Positions 52,169 to 60,084 of a stretch of 64,000 nucleotides of DNA are shown here, piece by piece; the stretch's first letter is position 1; each line of letters starts with the position of its first letter. The DNA is taken from NCBI RefSeq assembly GCF_002222615.2, contig NZ_CP022412.2:1-64000 (forward strand). Reading direction: 5' to 3'. The position numbers were made by a program, and so were the translations under genes. Source of the DNA: Bacteroides caccae. GTDB lineage: Bacteria; Bacteroidota; Bacteroidia; Bacteroidales; Bacteroidaceae. Under the pieces are notes generated by a model, which did no database searches, was not told the DNA's origin, and saw only the letters and a list, made by a program, of their open reading frames with translations.

Positions 52169-53438
52169 TCACATCAATCGAAAGATTCTCCGGCGTGGTC
52201 AATAAAGAATAGATTCCATTCTGCTTCAAGGTGGAAACAATCAACCGTTTTTCAAAAGCAAACTTCTCCGCTATGACATGGCGATAGTAGCCTTCCGTAT
52301 CCCTGGCAGGGTTGGCGATATATTCTTTCAAATCGGCATCTTCGAAAAAGACCACAAGAAGACGGTGCTGACGATTCAGTTGTTTCAAATAAGCCAACTG
52401 ACGGTTCATGCTCCCCATACTGGAGAAATTAGTATATAGCACCAAAAGACTGCGCTTGCTGACATGCTTGTTCAGATGAACACAAAGAGCGGAGAAATCC
52501 GTTTCGCCAAAAGTAGTCTGCTGGCTATAAAGATTTTCGAGCAATGTCTGCACATGTCCGGGTTGCTTGGAAGCCGGCACAAAGGTGTCGAAATGTTCAT
52601 CGAAAGTTACCAGGCCGGTTTTATCATCCTTTCTCATCGCAACATACGAAAGCACCAACGATGCATTGACTGCATAATCGAGTAACGTCATACCGCGAAA
52701 AGCTTGCTGCATAATGCGCCCCTTATCAATCACATTATAAATTTGTTGGGAACGTTCATCCTGATAAACATTCACCATTAGCTCATACCGGCGGGCACTT
52801 GCCTTCCAGTTTATCGTCCGGTAATCATCCCCTTTGACGTATTCCTTTATCTGTTCGAATTCCGTATGATGCCCCACTCTGCGAATACGCTTTATCCCCA
52901 ATTCGGTCAGATTGTCGCTCATAGCCAGCAACTCATATTGGTGCAACATCAGATAAGAAGGATATACCTTGATATCCAACGGCTCCCCACAAGTATAACG
53001 CCGGGAAATCAATCCGATCCGACCGGTTACAAACACCCTGATCCGCCCGAAAGAGTAAACACCCCGCTGCGTAGGGCGGAGACGATAACTAATCGTTTTC
53101 CCTTCATTTGCCTGAAGCTGTATCCGGAAATTGATATTCCGCTGTTGGAAGATAAAAGGAATCTCGTCGATAATCTCCAAAGAGACGGGACGCGGATAAC
53201 TATTTTCCACACGGATAGCCACTTCGTTTTCATCGCCATTGGAGAAACGGTCGGCACAGTGACGTTCTGCCTGAATCGCGTTGGTACGATAAAGTAGAAA
53301 TCCGTCCGCCGACACTAACGCAATCAAAGCCACAAGCGCCCACTGCCCGACAACAAACAACGGAGCAAACGCATATCCGCTACCCAGAAACAGGATAACC
53401 AACACAAAGACAATATAGAAACGATTCGTTAAATACAA
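52128..53438 (-). CDS. DUF58 domain protein
   Basis: A 436-residue protein with two N-terminal membrane helices (about 8-43) and a DUF58 (vWA-like) domain; DYRTINWKASARR is the characteristic DUF58 signature and the MIDAS-like region follows (LVTFDEHFDTFVP). It is the last gene of the MoxR-linked operon, 75 bp after the ATPase. DUF58 proteins are typically paired with a MoxR ATPase and are thought to be its clients. Confidence 0.9.
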   Translation of the reverse strand: MYLTNRFYIVFVLVILFLGSGYAFAPLFVVGQWALVALIALVSADGFLLYRTNAIQAERHCADRFSNGDENEVAIRVENSYPRPVSLEIIDEIPFIFQQRNINFRIQLQANEGKTISYRLRPTQRGVYSFGRIRVFVTGRIGLISRRYTCGEPLDIKVYPSYLMLHQYELLAMSDNLTELGIKRIRRVGHHTEFEQIKEYVKGDDYRTINWKASARRYELMVNVYQDERSQQIYNVIDKGRIMQQAFRGMTLLDYAVNASLVLSYVAMRKDDKTGLVTFDEHFDTFVPASKQPGHVQTLLENLYSQQTTFGETDFSALCVHLNKHVSKRSLLVLYTNFSSMGSMNRQLAYLKQLNRQHRLLVVFFEDADLKEYIANPARDTEGYYRHVIAEKFAFEKRLIVSTLKQNGIYSLLTTPENLSIDVINKYLEMKSRQLL

Positions 53439-53513
53439 CTTGTCTGCTAAAAATTAAGAGTTAAAAACTAAAGACCGTAATCGGAACATGACAGTTGGAC
53501 TATCATGCATTAT

Positions 53514-54488
53514 CTATTTCGGAACCTCAACCTTGTCAATCAAACGCTGCGTCACCTTCACCGGAGAATAGCCTTCCATTTCCGCTTCGGCAGTCAGAAT
53601 CAGACGATGTTGAAGCACATACGGAGCCACAAACTTAATATCTTCCGGTGTCACAAAATCACGTCCCTGCAAGAGAGCATAGGCTTTGGACGCCTGCATC
53701 ATAGCAACGGACGCACGTGGAGAAGCTCCCAGATACACAGCTTTGCTGGTACGTGTCTGCTGCACAATCAGGGCGATGTACTGAAGCAACGTGCGGTCAA
53801 CAAACACATTCTTCATAAAAGCACGGAGCGTCAACAACTCTTCCTTCGTAAGAGCAGGTGTGATATCATCAAGTTTCACCAAGGCGGCATTGGAGTGATG
53901 ACGTTCCAGAATATTCACTTCTTCATCCAATGAGGGATAATCCATAGTAATCTTCATCAGGAAGCGGTCGAGCTGCGCTTCGGGAAGTTTGTAAGTCCCT
54001 TCCTGTTCCACCGGATTCTGGGTAGCCAAAATCGTATAGAGTTCTCCCATTCGGTGTGTCGTCCCGTCAATACTTATCTGACGTTCTTCCATTACTTCAA
54101 ACAAGGCCGACTGCGTTTTGGCAGGAGCACGGTTTATCTCATCCACCAATACAATATCCGCAAATATCGGCCCCTTATGAAAATCAAACTCATTCGTCTT
54201 CATGTTGAATACGGTCGTTCCCAACACATCGCTCGGCATTAAATCCGGGGTAAACTGGATGCGGCTGAAGTCTGCATCAATCAACCGGGCCGTGAGACGG
54301 GCCAGCAACGTTTTCGCTACTCCCGGCACACCTTCTATCAGCACATGACCGTTTGCCAGAATAGCCGTCAGCACCAAGTCCACCGTTTGTTCCTGACCGA
54401 CTATGACGGAGACAATCCGTTCTTTCAGTCCTTGTATCTTCTCGGAAAAGAGAGTTAAATCTATCCGTTGTTCAGTGTTCGCTTCCAT
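53514..54488 (-). CDS. MoxR-type AAA+ ATPase
   Basis: A 324-residue MoxR ATPase: Walker A GVPGVAKT (53-60), Walker B VLVDE (about 113-117), sensor 1 TQNPVEQEG, and ASPRASVAMMQASKAYAL near the C-terminus. MoxR proteins act as chaperones for vWA-domain partners. Sits between DUF58 and DUF4350 in a membrane-protein cluster. Confidence 0.93.
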   Translation of the reverse strand: MEANTEQRIDLTLFSEKIQGLKERIVSVIVGQEQTVDLVLTAILANGHVLIEGVPGVAKTLLARLTARLIDADFSRIQFTPDLMPSDVLGTTVFNMKTNEFDFHKGPIFADIVLVDEINRAPAKTQSALFEVMEERQISIDGTTHRMGELYTILATQNPVEQEGTYKLPEAQLDRFLMKITMDYPSLDEEVNILERHHSNAALVKLDDITPALTKEELLTLRAFMKNVFVDRTLLQYIALIVQQTRTSKAVYLGASPRASVAMMQASKAYALLQGRDFVTPEDIKFVAPYVLQHRLILTAEAEMEGYSPVKVTQRLIDKVEVPK

Positions 54489-54499
54489 AAGTTTCTTCT

Positions 54500-55783
54500 T
54501 TATATATGATTGATTATTTCACTCATTTTATCTATATACAGTTTCATCTGTTCCGCAGAAATGACGCGGCCGCCGTAAATCACCGGGCGGACTTCGCGGA
54601 CAAACGTACCGATTTCCTCCGCATCCATTCCCGTCTTCTGCGCAATCCGGCGGAAAGAGCGTTCATCGTCCGCCACTTCCTCTATATCCACCTGAATCTC
54701 TCTTCTCAATTCTTCCGCAAAGTAGATAAACTTCTTATGGACCAAGTCTGCATGATCTTTCTTCTGATAATACAGAGTCCCTATCAGTTCGGTAAACTCG
54801 AGGGATTTGTTTTCCGGTTCGCGGATAACCGGTATTACACGTTGCCGTCTCCGTGCCGTAAATATCATAAACAGCAGTATGGCAATCATCGTCAGATACA
54901 ACGCCCAGCGAAGCGGTTGCCGGGAAAGAAGGTAACGGAAAGGAGACTGCTGCGTTTCCGCCGTCTCTTTGACATATCCTTCGGTACGGACAACAGGAAA
55001 CTCGCCCATTTGAGATAACAAGCGGAATATGTAAACCGAATTATTCCCGTCGAGTATACCATAATTGGTAAAAATCAAAGGAGTGGAGACAAGAATCACC
55101 TCCCCTTTCCCAACCGGACAGGTCATAGCTACAGGAACATAACGAAGTGTGTCCTGCTCCGATTCCGTAGATACGGAATCGACTTCTACCTCATACCGAT
55201 ACTCATTCACATGAAGCGCTTTCCTCGCCAACTCTTTTCCCGGCAACGAATCGCCCCAGAAATAAGAGGAACAAAGCTGAGGGTAGAAATAGAACGTTCG
55301 CGGGGAATAGATTGCCGAATCTCCCACCCAGCATAAACTATCTTTTGCCAACAACGAAGTGGCATATTTCTTGAGAGCCAACGGACTGAAATAAAAACGA
55401 TAAGATTCAAAGTTCAATGTATCCTTCAAGTACCGGCTGAACATAGTGCTCGCCAGCATAACCTTATTTCCCCGTTCCGCCATTTTCAGGAGAGACTTCA
55501 CATCAATGTCCGTCAATGCCATGTCATGGGCAACTGCCAGTATTCCCCGGCTATGCAACGTGTCTTCCTCCTCCAACTGATAGAATGTCTTTTTCGACAA
55601 TGTGTATCCATTGGGCAAAGAAGCAGACAACAGGCTATCGAACACCGCACATCCGAAAGGCTGGTCATCATAATGACCGAAAGTAGGTGTCCACACAAAC
55701 TTCTTCGGCAGGTGATATTCCACAGCGAACATTATGACCAAAAAGGCTACAATGAAAATGATAAACCAGTGGCTTCCTTTCAT
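54500..55783 (-). CDS. DUF4350 domain protein
   Basis: A 427-residue protein with an N-terminal membrane helix (about 5-22), an extracytoplasmic DUF4350 region (about 35-260), a second helix (about 295-315) and a cytosolic helical tail. GNKVMLASTMFS is the conserved core strand. Starts with ATG overlapping the DUF4129 stop (ATGA). Part of the MoxR cluster; the role is unknown, but related domains resemble glutamine-amidotransferase-like folds. Confidence 0.88.
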   Translation of the reverse strand: MKGSHWFIIFIVAFLVIMFAVEYHLPKKFVWTPTFGHYDDQPFGCAVFDSLLSASLPNGYTLSKKTFYQLEEEDTLHSRGILAVAHDMALTDIDVKSLLKMAERGNKVMLASTMFSRYLKDTLNFESYRFYFSPLALKKYATSLLAKDSLCWVGDSAIYSPRTFYFYPQLCSSYFWGDSLPGKELARKALHVNEYRYEVEVDSVSTESEQDTLRYVPVAMTCPVGKGEVILVSTPLIFTNYGILDGNNSVYIFRLLSQMGEFPVVRTEGYVKETAETQQSPFRYLLSRQPLRWALYLTMIAILLFMIFTARRRQRVIPVIREPENKSLEFTELIGTLYYQKKDHADLVHKKFIYFAEELRREIQVDIEEVADDERSFRRIAQKTGMDAEEIGTFVREVRPVIYGGRVISAEQMKLYIDKMSEIINHI

Positions 55784-56394
55784 ACAGCGCCTCCTTTCTC
55801 TATTTCTTCCTGCAATGCCTGCATCTCACGGAAAAGTTCTTCCGTCGCTTCGAAGTTACCGTAACGTACCCGCAGGAAGTGGTTGGTCATTTGCCGGAAA
55901 GCCGGCAGCCGCACTTCATAGATATATTGCGTAGGTGTCTTATAAAGCTGCCAGTCAATACGTTCGGCGTCGCTCAACTGTTTCAGTGTCTGCAAATAGA
56001 GCAAACGTATCGCTTCCCTGTAATCCCGACGGGACAGTGCTTCATCAATGCCTTTCGGAAAATCAACGCCATAAATGGTATCTTCCTCAACAGTATACGG
56101 AAGTGAATTTTTATGCGAACGCATGAACAGTTCGGGACGTTTTTTGTAAACAAACCAAACAATCAGAAGCAAAAGAAGAATGGCCAGGCAAATCATGATA
56201 AGCCCGGAATACTCCTCCGCAAAACGGCTACCGAATATTTTACCCAACAACTCCCCGAACTGACCGCGAATCCACTCGAAAATATTAATTTCCGGAGTTA
56301 TCAGCTCACGATTATAATCATACGCAGCATCGGACCGGAAAGCCGCAAGCTGTGCAGAATCACAAACCAATGTATCAGCTGGGGAAGTCATCAT
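55780..56394 (-). CDS. DUF4129 domain protein
   Basis: A 204-residue protein with one central membrane helix (about 67-85) and a C-terminal DUF4129 domain (SRRDYREAIRLLYLQTLKQLSDAERIDW... typical). A DUF4129 domain is usually found at the C-terminus of transglutaminase-like proteins; here it is alone. Overlaps DUF4350 by ATGA. Part of the MoxR cluster. Confidence 0.87.
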   Translation of the reverse strand: MMTSPADTLVCDSAQLAAFRSDAAYDYNRELITPEINIFEWIRGQFGELLGKIFGSRFAEEYSGLIMICLAILLLLLIVWFVYKKRPELFMRSHKNSLPYTVEEDTIYGVDFPKGIDEALSRRDYREAIRLLYLQTLKQLSDAERIDWQLYKTPTQYIYEVRLPAFRQMTNHFLRVRYGNFEATEELFREMQALQEEIEKGGAV

Positions 56395-56410
56395 CTACCT
56401 GAACCTGTTT

Positions 56411-57352
56411 TTAGAGTTTATCAAAATTATCAATATCAGTTTCCACCGTAATGCTGTCCACCACTTCCGAGGCGTGCCCGTATTGATAAGCCATGCCGAC
56501 AAAGGTGAAAATCATTGCCAGGTAAGCGCCGAATGTCTGAATAATCGCCATTAAGTAGAGGAAGAAACTATATCCTGCCGATACAGTAACCTCACCGCTT
56601 CCACCGACATCACTCATTGCAAAAAAGTACTTCACGACAGTAGCAATATACCAAGGCATCATCGTTACTCCTTGCAGGACGTTAGCTATAATTCCCATTA
56701 ACAATGAAACTAGAAAGACACCTCCCCAAGTAGCAAATCCCAACCGGAAAGTTTTCTTGAAAGCCTCCATTAAAGTGATATCCTCAAACAAATAAATGGG
56801 CGCCAACAGAGCAAGCGGTACGGAGAAAGCTATGATAAACGGAATAGTCAGAAACAATGTGAAAGGCGTCAAAGCAACCAGAAGACCTACAAAAATACCA
56901 ACAAACAGTACCAGTAATATACAAGCACCTGTCATCAGTAGCAGTCTTTTTATATTACGGAACAACCGAGGTTTCAGCATACCCAAAGTTACTCCCTGCA
57001 AGCGTTCTTCGCGTTCATTATATGTCCGGATCAGCCCATAGACCAACGATGTCAGGAGGATTATTCCAATCAGATAAAGGAACATATATAATCCATAATA
57101 AGAGCCGAAAGCAATGAGCGAAGAAGAAGACGCAGCCATTGCCGTACTACTTGCGATAGCGGATATCGACAATGCCCCGCTCATTAATCCGTTCAGGCTC
57201 AACGCCTGAATGAGGCAAAGAGGCAACAACAGATAAGTAGTAAACTTCAACAACAATTTCCAATTCTCTTTTAGAAAATCAAAAGAAGCGTTTAACTTTT
57301 CACCGAAAGGACGTTTCACATACATCGCGATCTTAGGTTTCTGTGATTCCAT
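56411..57352 (-). CDS. Multi-pass membrane protein of the MoxR cluster
   Basis: A 313-residue protein with about six membrane helices, from ATG 57352 (MESQKPKIAMYVKRPFGEK); a longer frame to 57421 would overlap SpoIIM by 89 bp instead of 20. Sequence resembles the DUF7544/glycerophosphoryl diester phosphodiesterase-membrane-domain type (ending VYGLIRTYNERE and FLVSLLMGIIANVL). No enzyme motif. Position 2 of the operon. Confidence 0.8.
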   Translation of the reverse strand: MESQKPKIAMYVKRPFGEKLNASFDFLKENWKLLLKFTTYLLLPLCLIQALSLNGLMSGALSISAIASSTAMAASSSSLIAFGSYYGLYMFLYLIGIILLTSLVYGLIRTYNEREERLQGVTLGMLKPRLFRNIKRLLLMTGACILLVLFVGIFVGLLVALTPFTLFLTIPFIIAFSVPLALLAPIYLFEDITLMEAFKKTFRLGFATWGGVFLVSLLMGIIANVLQGVTMMPWYIATVVKYFFAMSDVGGSGEVTVSAGYSFFLYLMAIIQTFGAYLAMIFTFVGMAYQYGHASEVVDSITVETDIDNFDKL

Positions 57353-58295
57353 GTTTTTTTCTATTTGGTAAATAAATATAGTAGAAAATAATAAATGACA
57401 ACGAAAGTAGAATGAATCCAAGCCTCAACAGATCCGGCAGTTCCGTATGTCGGGTGACAAAGCCTTCAATAAAACCTGCCATTACAAATACGGGAACGGT
57501 ACCTATGACAATCTTTACTCCCTTCTTTGCACCCCGACGGAAAGACTCCAACCGTGAATAGGTGCCGGGGAAAAGCCAACCGTTACCTAAAGCCAGTCCG
57601 GCGGCACCAGCCACAATAATTGCCCAGATTTCAAGCGTTCCATGCAGCCAGATAGCAAGACTGGATTCCCAAAGCAAATCGTGCTGATAAAAGAAGGTTT
57701 GAAAGGCACCTATCATGATTCCGTTTCTAAGTAACATATATCCTGTACCGAAACTAGTCAACAGCCCCATTGCAAAACAATTGAAAGAAACCATCACATT
57801 GTTAAGCGTAATTCCCAGGAACATCGGCACTTCGTCCGAGCCGTTGTAGACCGCCATTGGCTCACCGTTGGCAATATTATCCAAAGTCATATCCACATAG
57901 CCGTTCCCTAAAATCAGGCGGACAAAGTTCGGGTCATTCGCAGCGGATATCACTCCTATCAGCGCGCTGACAATAAAGATAATGAAGGAAGTCAGCAGTT
58001 CACGCCGGGCATCATACATTGTCTGCGGAACTTCACGCGTCCAGAACGTGATGATTCGCGACCACTTTTCCCGTTTGTTCCGGTAAATCTCGTTATGCAG
58101 TGCCGAAGCAAGATTATTCAGATAGATAGTAATGCGTGAAGTCGGAAAATGTGTCTGGGCAAATGCCAGATCAGCAGTCAGATCCGTATATACGTCGGCA
58201 AGTTGGTCGGGAGACAAGCCCGCGGCCTGCTCCACTACCTTTTCGGTTTCCTTCCATTTTTCAATGTTCCGACGGATAAACGTAACTTCTTTCAT
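57333..58295 (-). CDS. SpoIIM-family membrane protein
   Basis: A 320-residue protein of the Stage II sporulation protein M family, with about six membrane helices. It has an N-terminal cytosolic region (EVTFIRRNIEKWKETEKVV) and the family segments NNVMVSFNCFAMGLLTSFGTGY and WLHGTLEIWAI. Despite the name it does not imply sporulation in Bacteroides. First gene of the six-gene operon that ends with DUF58; promoter at 58339-58369. The start is placed at 58295; an ATG 9 bp upstream is possible. Confidence 0.88.
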   Translation of the reverse strand: MKEVTFIRRNIEKWKETEKVVEQAAGLSPDQLADVYTDLTADLAFAQTHFPTSRITIYLNNLASALHNEIYRNKREKWSRIITFWTREVPQTMYDARRELLTSFIIFIVSALIGVISAANDPNFVRLILGNGYVDMTLDNIANGEPMAVYNGSDEVPMFLGITLNNVMVSFNCFAMGLLTSFGTGYMLLRNGIMIGAFQTFFYQHDLLWESSLAIWLHGTLEIWAIIVAGAAGLALGNGWLFPGTYSRLESFRRGAKKGVKIVIGTVPVFVMAGFIEGFVTRHTELPDLLRLGFILLSLSFIIFYYIYLPNRKKHGITET

Positions 58296-58338
58296 GCTTT
58301 CCAAGGGATTTCGGATAAGTTTTGTCCGAAACCGGAAG

Positions 58339-58369
58339 CAAAAGTAAGAGAAATATGATATATTTGCAA
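58339..58369 (-). promoter_or_regulatory. Promoter of the SpoIIM-MoxR-DUF58 operon
   Basis: On the minus strand TTG (58367-58369), 20-bp spacer, TACTTTTG (58339-58346), matching the consensus. The plus-strand -7 box of the RDD gene (58359-58366) sits inside the spacer. Confidence 0.65.
58359..58366 (+). promoter_or_regulatory. -7 box of the RDD gene
   Basis: TATATTTG followed by CAAC, 31 bp before the ATG at 58397. It overlaps the divergent promoter spacer. Confidence 0.5.
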
Positions 58370-58396
58370 CGGAATCCTAAGAATGTTTAATCAGAA

Positions 58397-59122
58397 ATGG
58401 CAGAATCTACGATTATAACCGGCCAATTCGTCCGTATCAGCCAGACGCCCGCCAGTATTGGCGAACGACTGTTGGCATTAGTTATCGATTATTTCCTAAT
58501 CGTAATCTACGTATATTCTACTGCCACCCTCTTAACCGAACTGCGGTTGCCTTCGGGATTTACCCTCATTTTCTTTCTCTGCGTTATTTATTTACCGATA
58601 CTCGGTTATTCTTTTCTTTGCGAGACATTCAACCACGGGCAGAGTTTCGGCAAGCGTATAATGAATATCCGTGTTGTCAAAGCCGACGGTACCACCCCCA
58701 GTATCAGCTCTTACCTGTTGCGCTGGCTGCTTTTTCCTATTGACGGTCCAATTACGGGCGGTTTAGGCATTCTGGTGGTCCTGTTGACAAAAAACAGTCA
58801 ACGAATAGGGGATCTTGCTGCCGGAACAATGGTGATTAAGGAAAAAAACTATCGTAAGATACACGTCAGCCTTGATGAATTTGACTATCTGACCAAAGAT
58901 TATCATCCGGTCTATCCGCAATCCGCCGATTTATCACTCGAACAGGTAAATGTCATTACACGAACACTGCAATCCAGTGAGAAAGACCGTCCGCGACGTA
59001 TCTTGCTACTAGCCCAAAAGGTGCAGGAGTTGCTTTCCATTACTCCACGCGACAACAATCAGGAGAAATTCCTTCAAACAGTGCTTCGGGATTATCAGTA
59101 TTATGCATTGGAAGAGATATAA
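58397..59122 (+). CDS. RDD family membrane protein
   Basis: A 241-residue protein with three membrane helices in the N-terminal two thirds. It has the RDD core (IGERLLALVIDYFLI; Arg-Asp), FGKRIMNIRVVKADGTTPS and KNSQRIGDLAAGTMVI. Divergent from the SpoIIM gene with overlapping promoters, completing the MoxR-type cluster. RDD proteins are proposed transport- or complex-associated; function unknown. Confidence 0.9.
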   Translation: MAESTIITGQFVRISQTPASIGERLLALVIDYFLIVIYVYSTATLLTELRLPSGFTLIFFLCVIYLPILGYSFLCETFNHGQSFGKRIMNIRVVKADGTTPSISSYLLRWLLFPIDGPITGGLGILVVLLTKNSQRIGDLAAGTMVIKEKNYRKIHVSLDEFDYLTKDYHPVYPQSADLSLEQVNVITRTLQSSEKDRPRRILLLAQKVQELLSITPRDNNQEKFLQTVLRDYQYYALEEI

Positions 59123-59185
59123 AGACTACTTTATTTACTGCCCGTTCCCTTTGTACCAAAGATCCGTAGCGATGCGTTCATTGTC

Positions 59186-59243
59186 GTTTCCGCACTTGGG
59201 AACTCTAGTTTCCACGGTTAGAAATTTCAATTTCCCTACGCAG
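59186..59243 (+). repeat. Degenerate 22-bp tandem repeat
   Basis: Three consecutive units start at 59186, 59208 and 59230 with exact 22-bp spacing. Each begins (G/A)TTTCC; units 1 and 2 share about 13 of 22 positions. Unit 1 contains the imperfect dyad GTTTCC-N6-GGGAAC. The rest of 59123-59185 shows nothing recognised. Confidence 0.55.
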
Positions 59244-59290
59244 AAAGAGGCTGTCTCAAAATAGAAAAATGAGACAGCCTCTTTTATTTT
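59244..59290. terminator. Bidirectional terminator after the RDD gene and the 111-residue gene
   Basis: AAAGAGGCTGTCTCA (59244-59258) and TGAGACAGCCTCTTT (59270-59284) are perfect 15-bp arms with an A-rich loop and a T-run (TTTTATTTTG) on the plus side. This AGGCTGTCTCA hairpin is, from memory, common in Bacteroides intergenic regions. Confidence 0.8.
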
Positions 59291-59322
59291 GTATTATCCA
59301 CTATGAGACCGGACACCGCGTT

Positions 59323-59658
59323 CTAGTCCGCTTGTCCCAGAGAGTCTCCGTATTCCATTTCTCCCTGAACCACAAAGAGGACTTCTTCGGGATCGTATTC
59401 TCCCATTTCATCCTTTTTGGCTTCTTTTACGATGTAAGCCACCACTTCTTCCAAGTCGATGTCAACGTAGCCGTCTTCATCGGGTTGAGCGTCGAGAATT
59501 CCACTTTCAGAGTAATACTCGTCGATTAAGTCAAGGAAATAATACAACTCATCGTCCGAGAACTTCTCTTTCAGTTCTTGAGGCAGATAGTTTTTGATAA
59601 ACTCGATGGTCTTTTCATCATCAGCATCTGCTAATAAAAAATCGTCTTCCAGTCCCAT
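59323..59658 (-). CDS. Acidic hypothetical protein linked to trxA
   Basis: A 111-residue protein, strongly acidic (D/E-rich, for example LLADADDEKTIEF and LDAQPDEDGYVDIDLEE), predicted mainly helical and cytosolic. No domain recognised. It starts 26 bp after the trxA stop and shares the terminator at 59244-59290, so it is likely cotranscribed. The link suggests a thioredoxin-related role, but this is only position. Confidence 0.8.
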   Translation of the reverse strand: MGLEDDFLLADADDEKTIEFIKNYLPQELKEKFSDDELYYFLDLIDEYYSESGILDAQPDEDGYVDIDLEEVVAYIVKEAKKDEMGEYDPEEVLFVVQGEMEYGDSLGQAD

Positions 59659-59684
59659 ATATTTTAAGTCTTAAGTATGATCGA

Positions 59685-59999
59685 CTATAAAAGCTTCTTT
59701 ACTTTTTCTACGAATACAGGTTTGCCGACTGCACCGACCTGCTTGTCCACAATCTCACCATTCTTGAAAAACAGGACGGTAGGGATATTGCGGATGCCGT
59801 ATTCGGCAGCCATATCGCCATTTTCATCCACATCACACTTACCGATGATTACTTGTCCTTCAAACTCTGCTGCCAATTCTTCAATAATAGGAGCCACCAT
59901 TTTGCAAGGGCCACACCAAGGAGCCCAAAAATCAACAACAACCGGCTTGCCTTCTGCAAGAACTTCCTTATAGTTGCTGTCTGTAATTTCTAAAGCCAT
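59685..59999 (-). CDS. trxA: Thioredoxin
   Basis: The general protein disulfide reductase. 104 residues, the normal size, with active-site WCGPC (Cys29, Cys32), the conserved Asp23 and the cis-Pro region RNIPTVLFF. Upstream promoter at 60056-60084. Confidence 0.96.
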   Translation of the reverse strand: MALEITDSNYKEVLAEGKPVVVDFWAPWCGPCKMVAPIIEELAAEFEGQVIIGKCDVDENGDMAAEYGIRNIPTVLFFKNGEIVDKQVGAVGKPVFVEKVKKLL

Positions 60000-60055
60000 T
60001 TCTTATAAGTATTAAGTTTATTATTAATATATATCTTCTCGTTTTTATTGCGCTA

Positions 60056-60084
60056 CAAATATAATCAATTTATGCGGAATCCAA
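60056..60084 (-). promoter_or_regulatory. Promoter of trxA
   Basis: On the minus strand TTG (60082-60084), 18-bp spacer, TATATTTG (60056-60063). The -33 part lies inside the last codons of dnaE. The predicted leader is about 50 nt. Confidence 0.6.
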
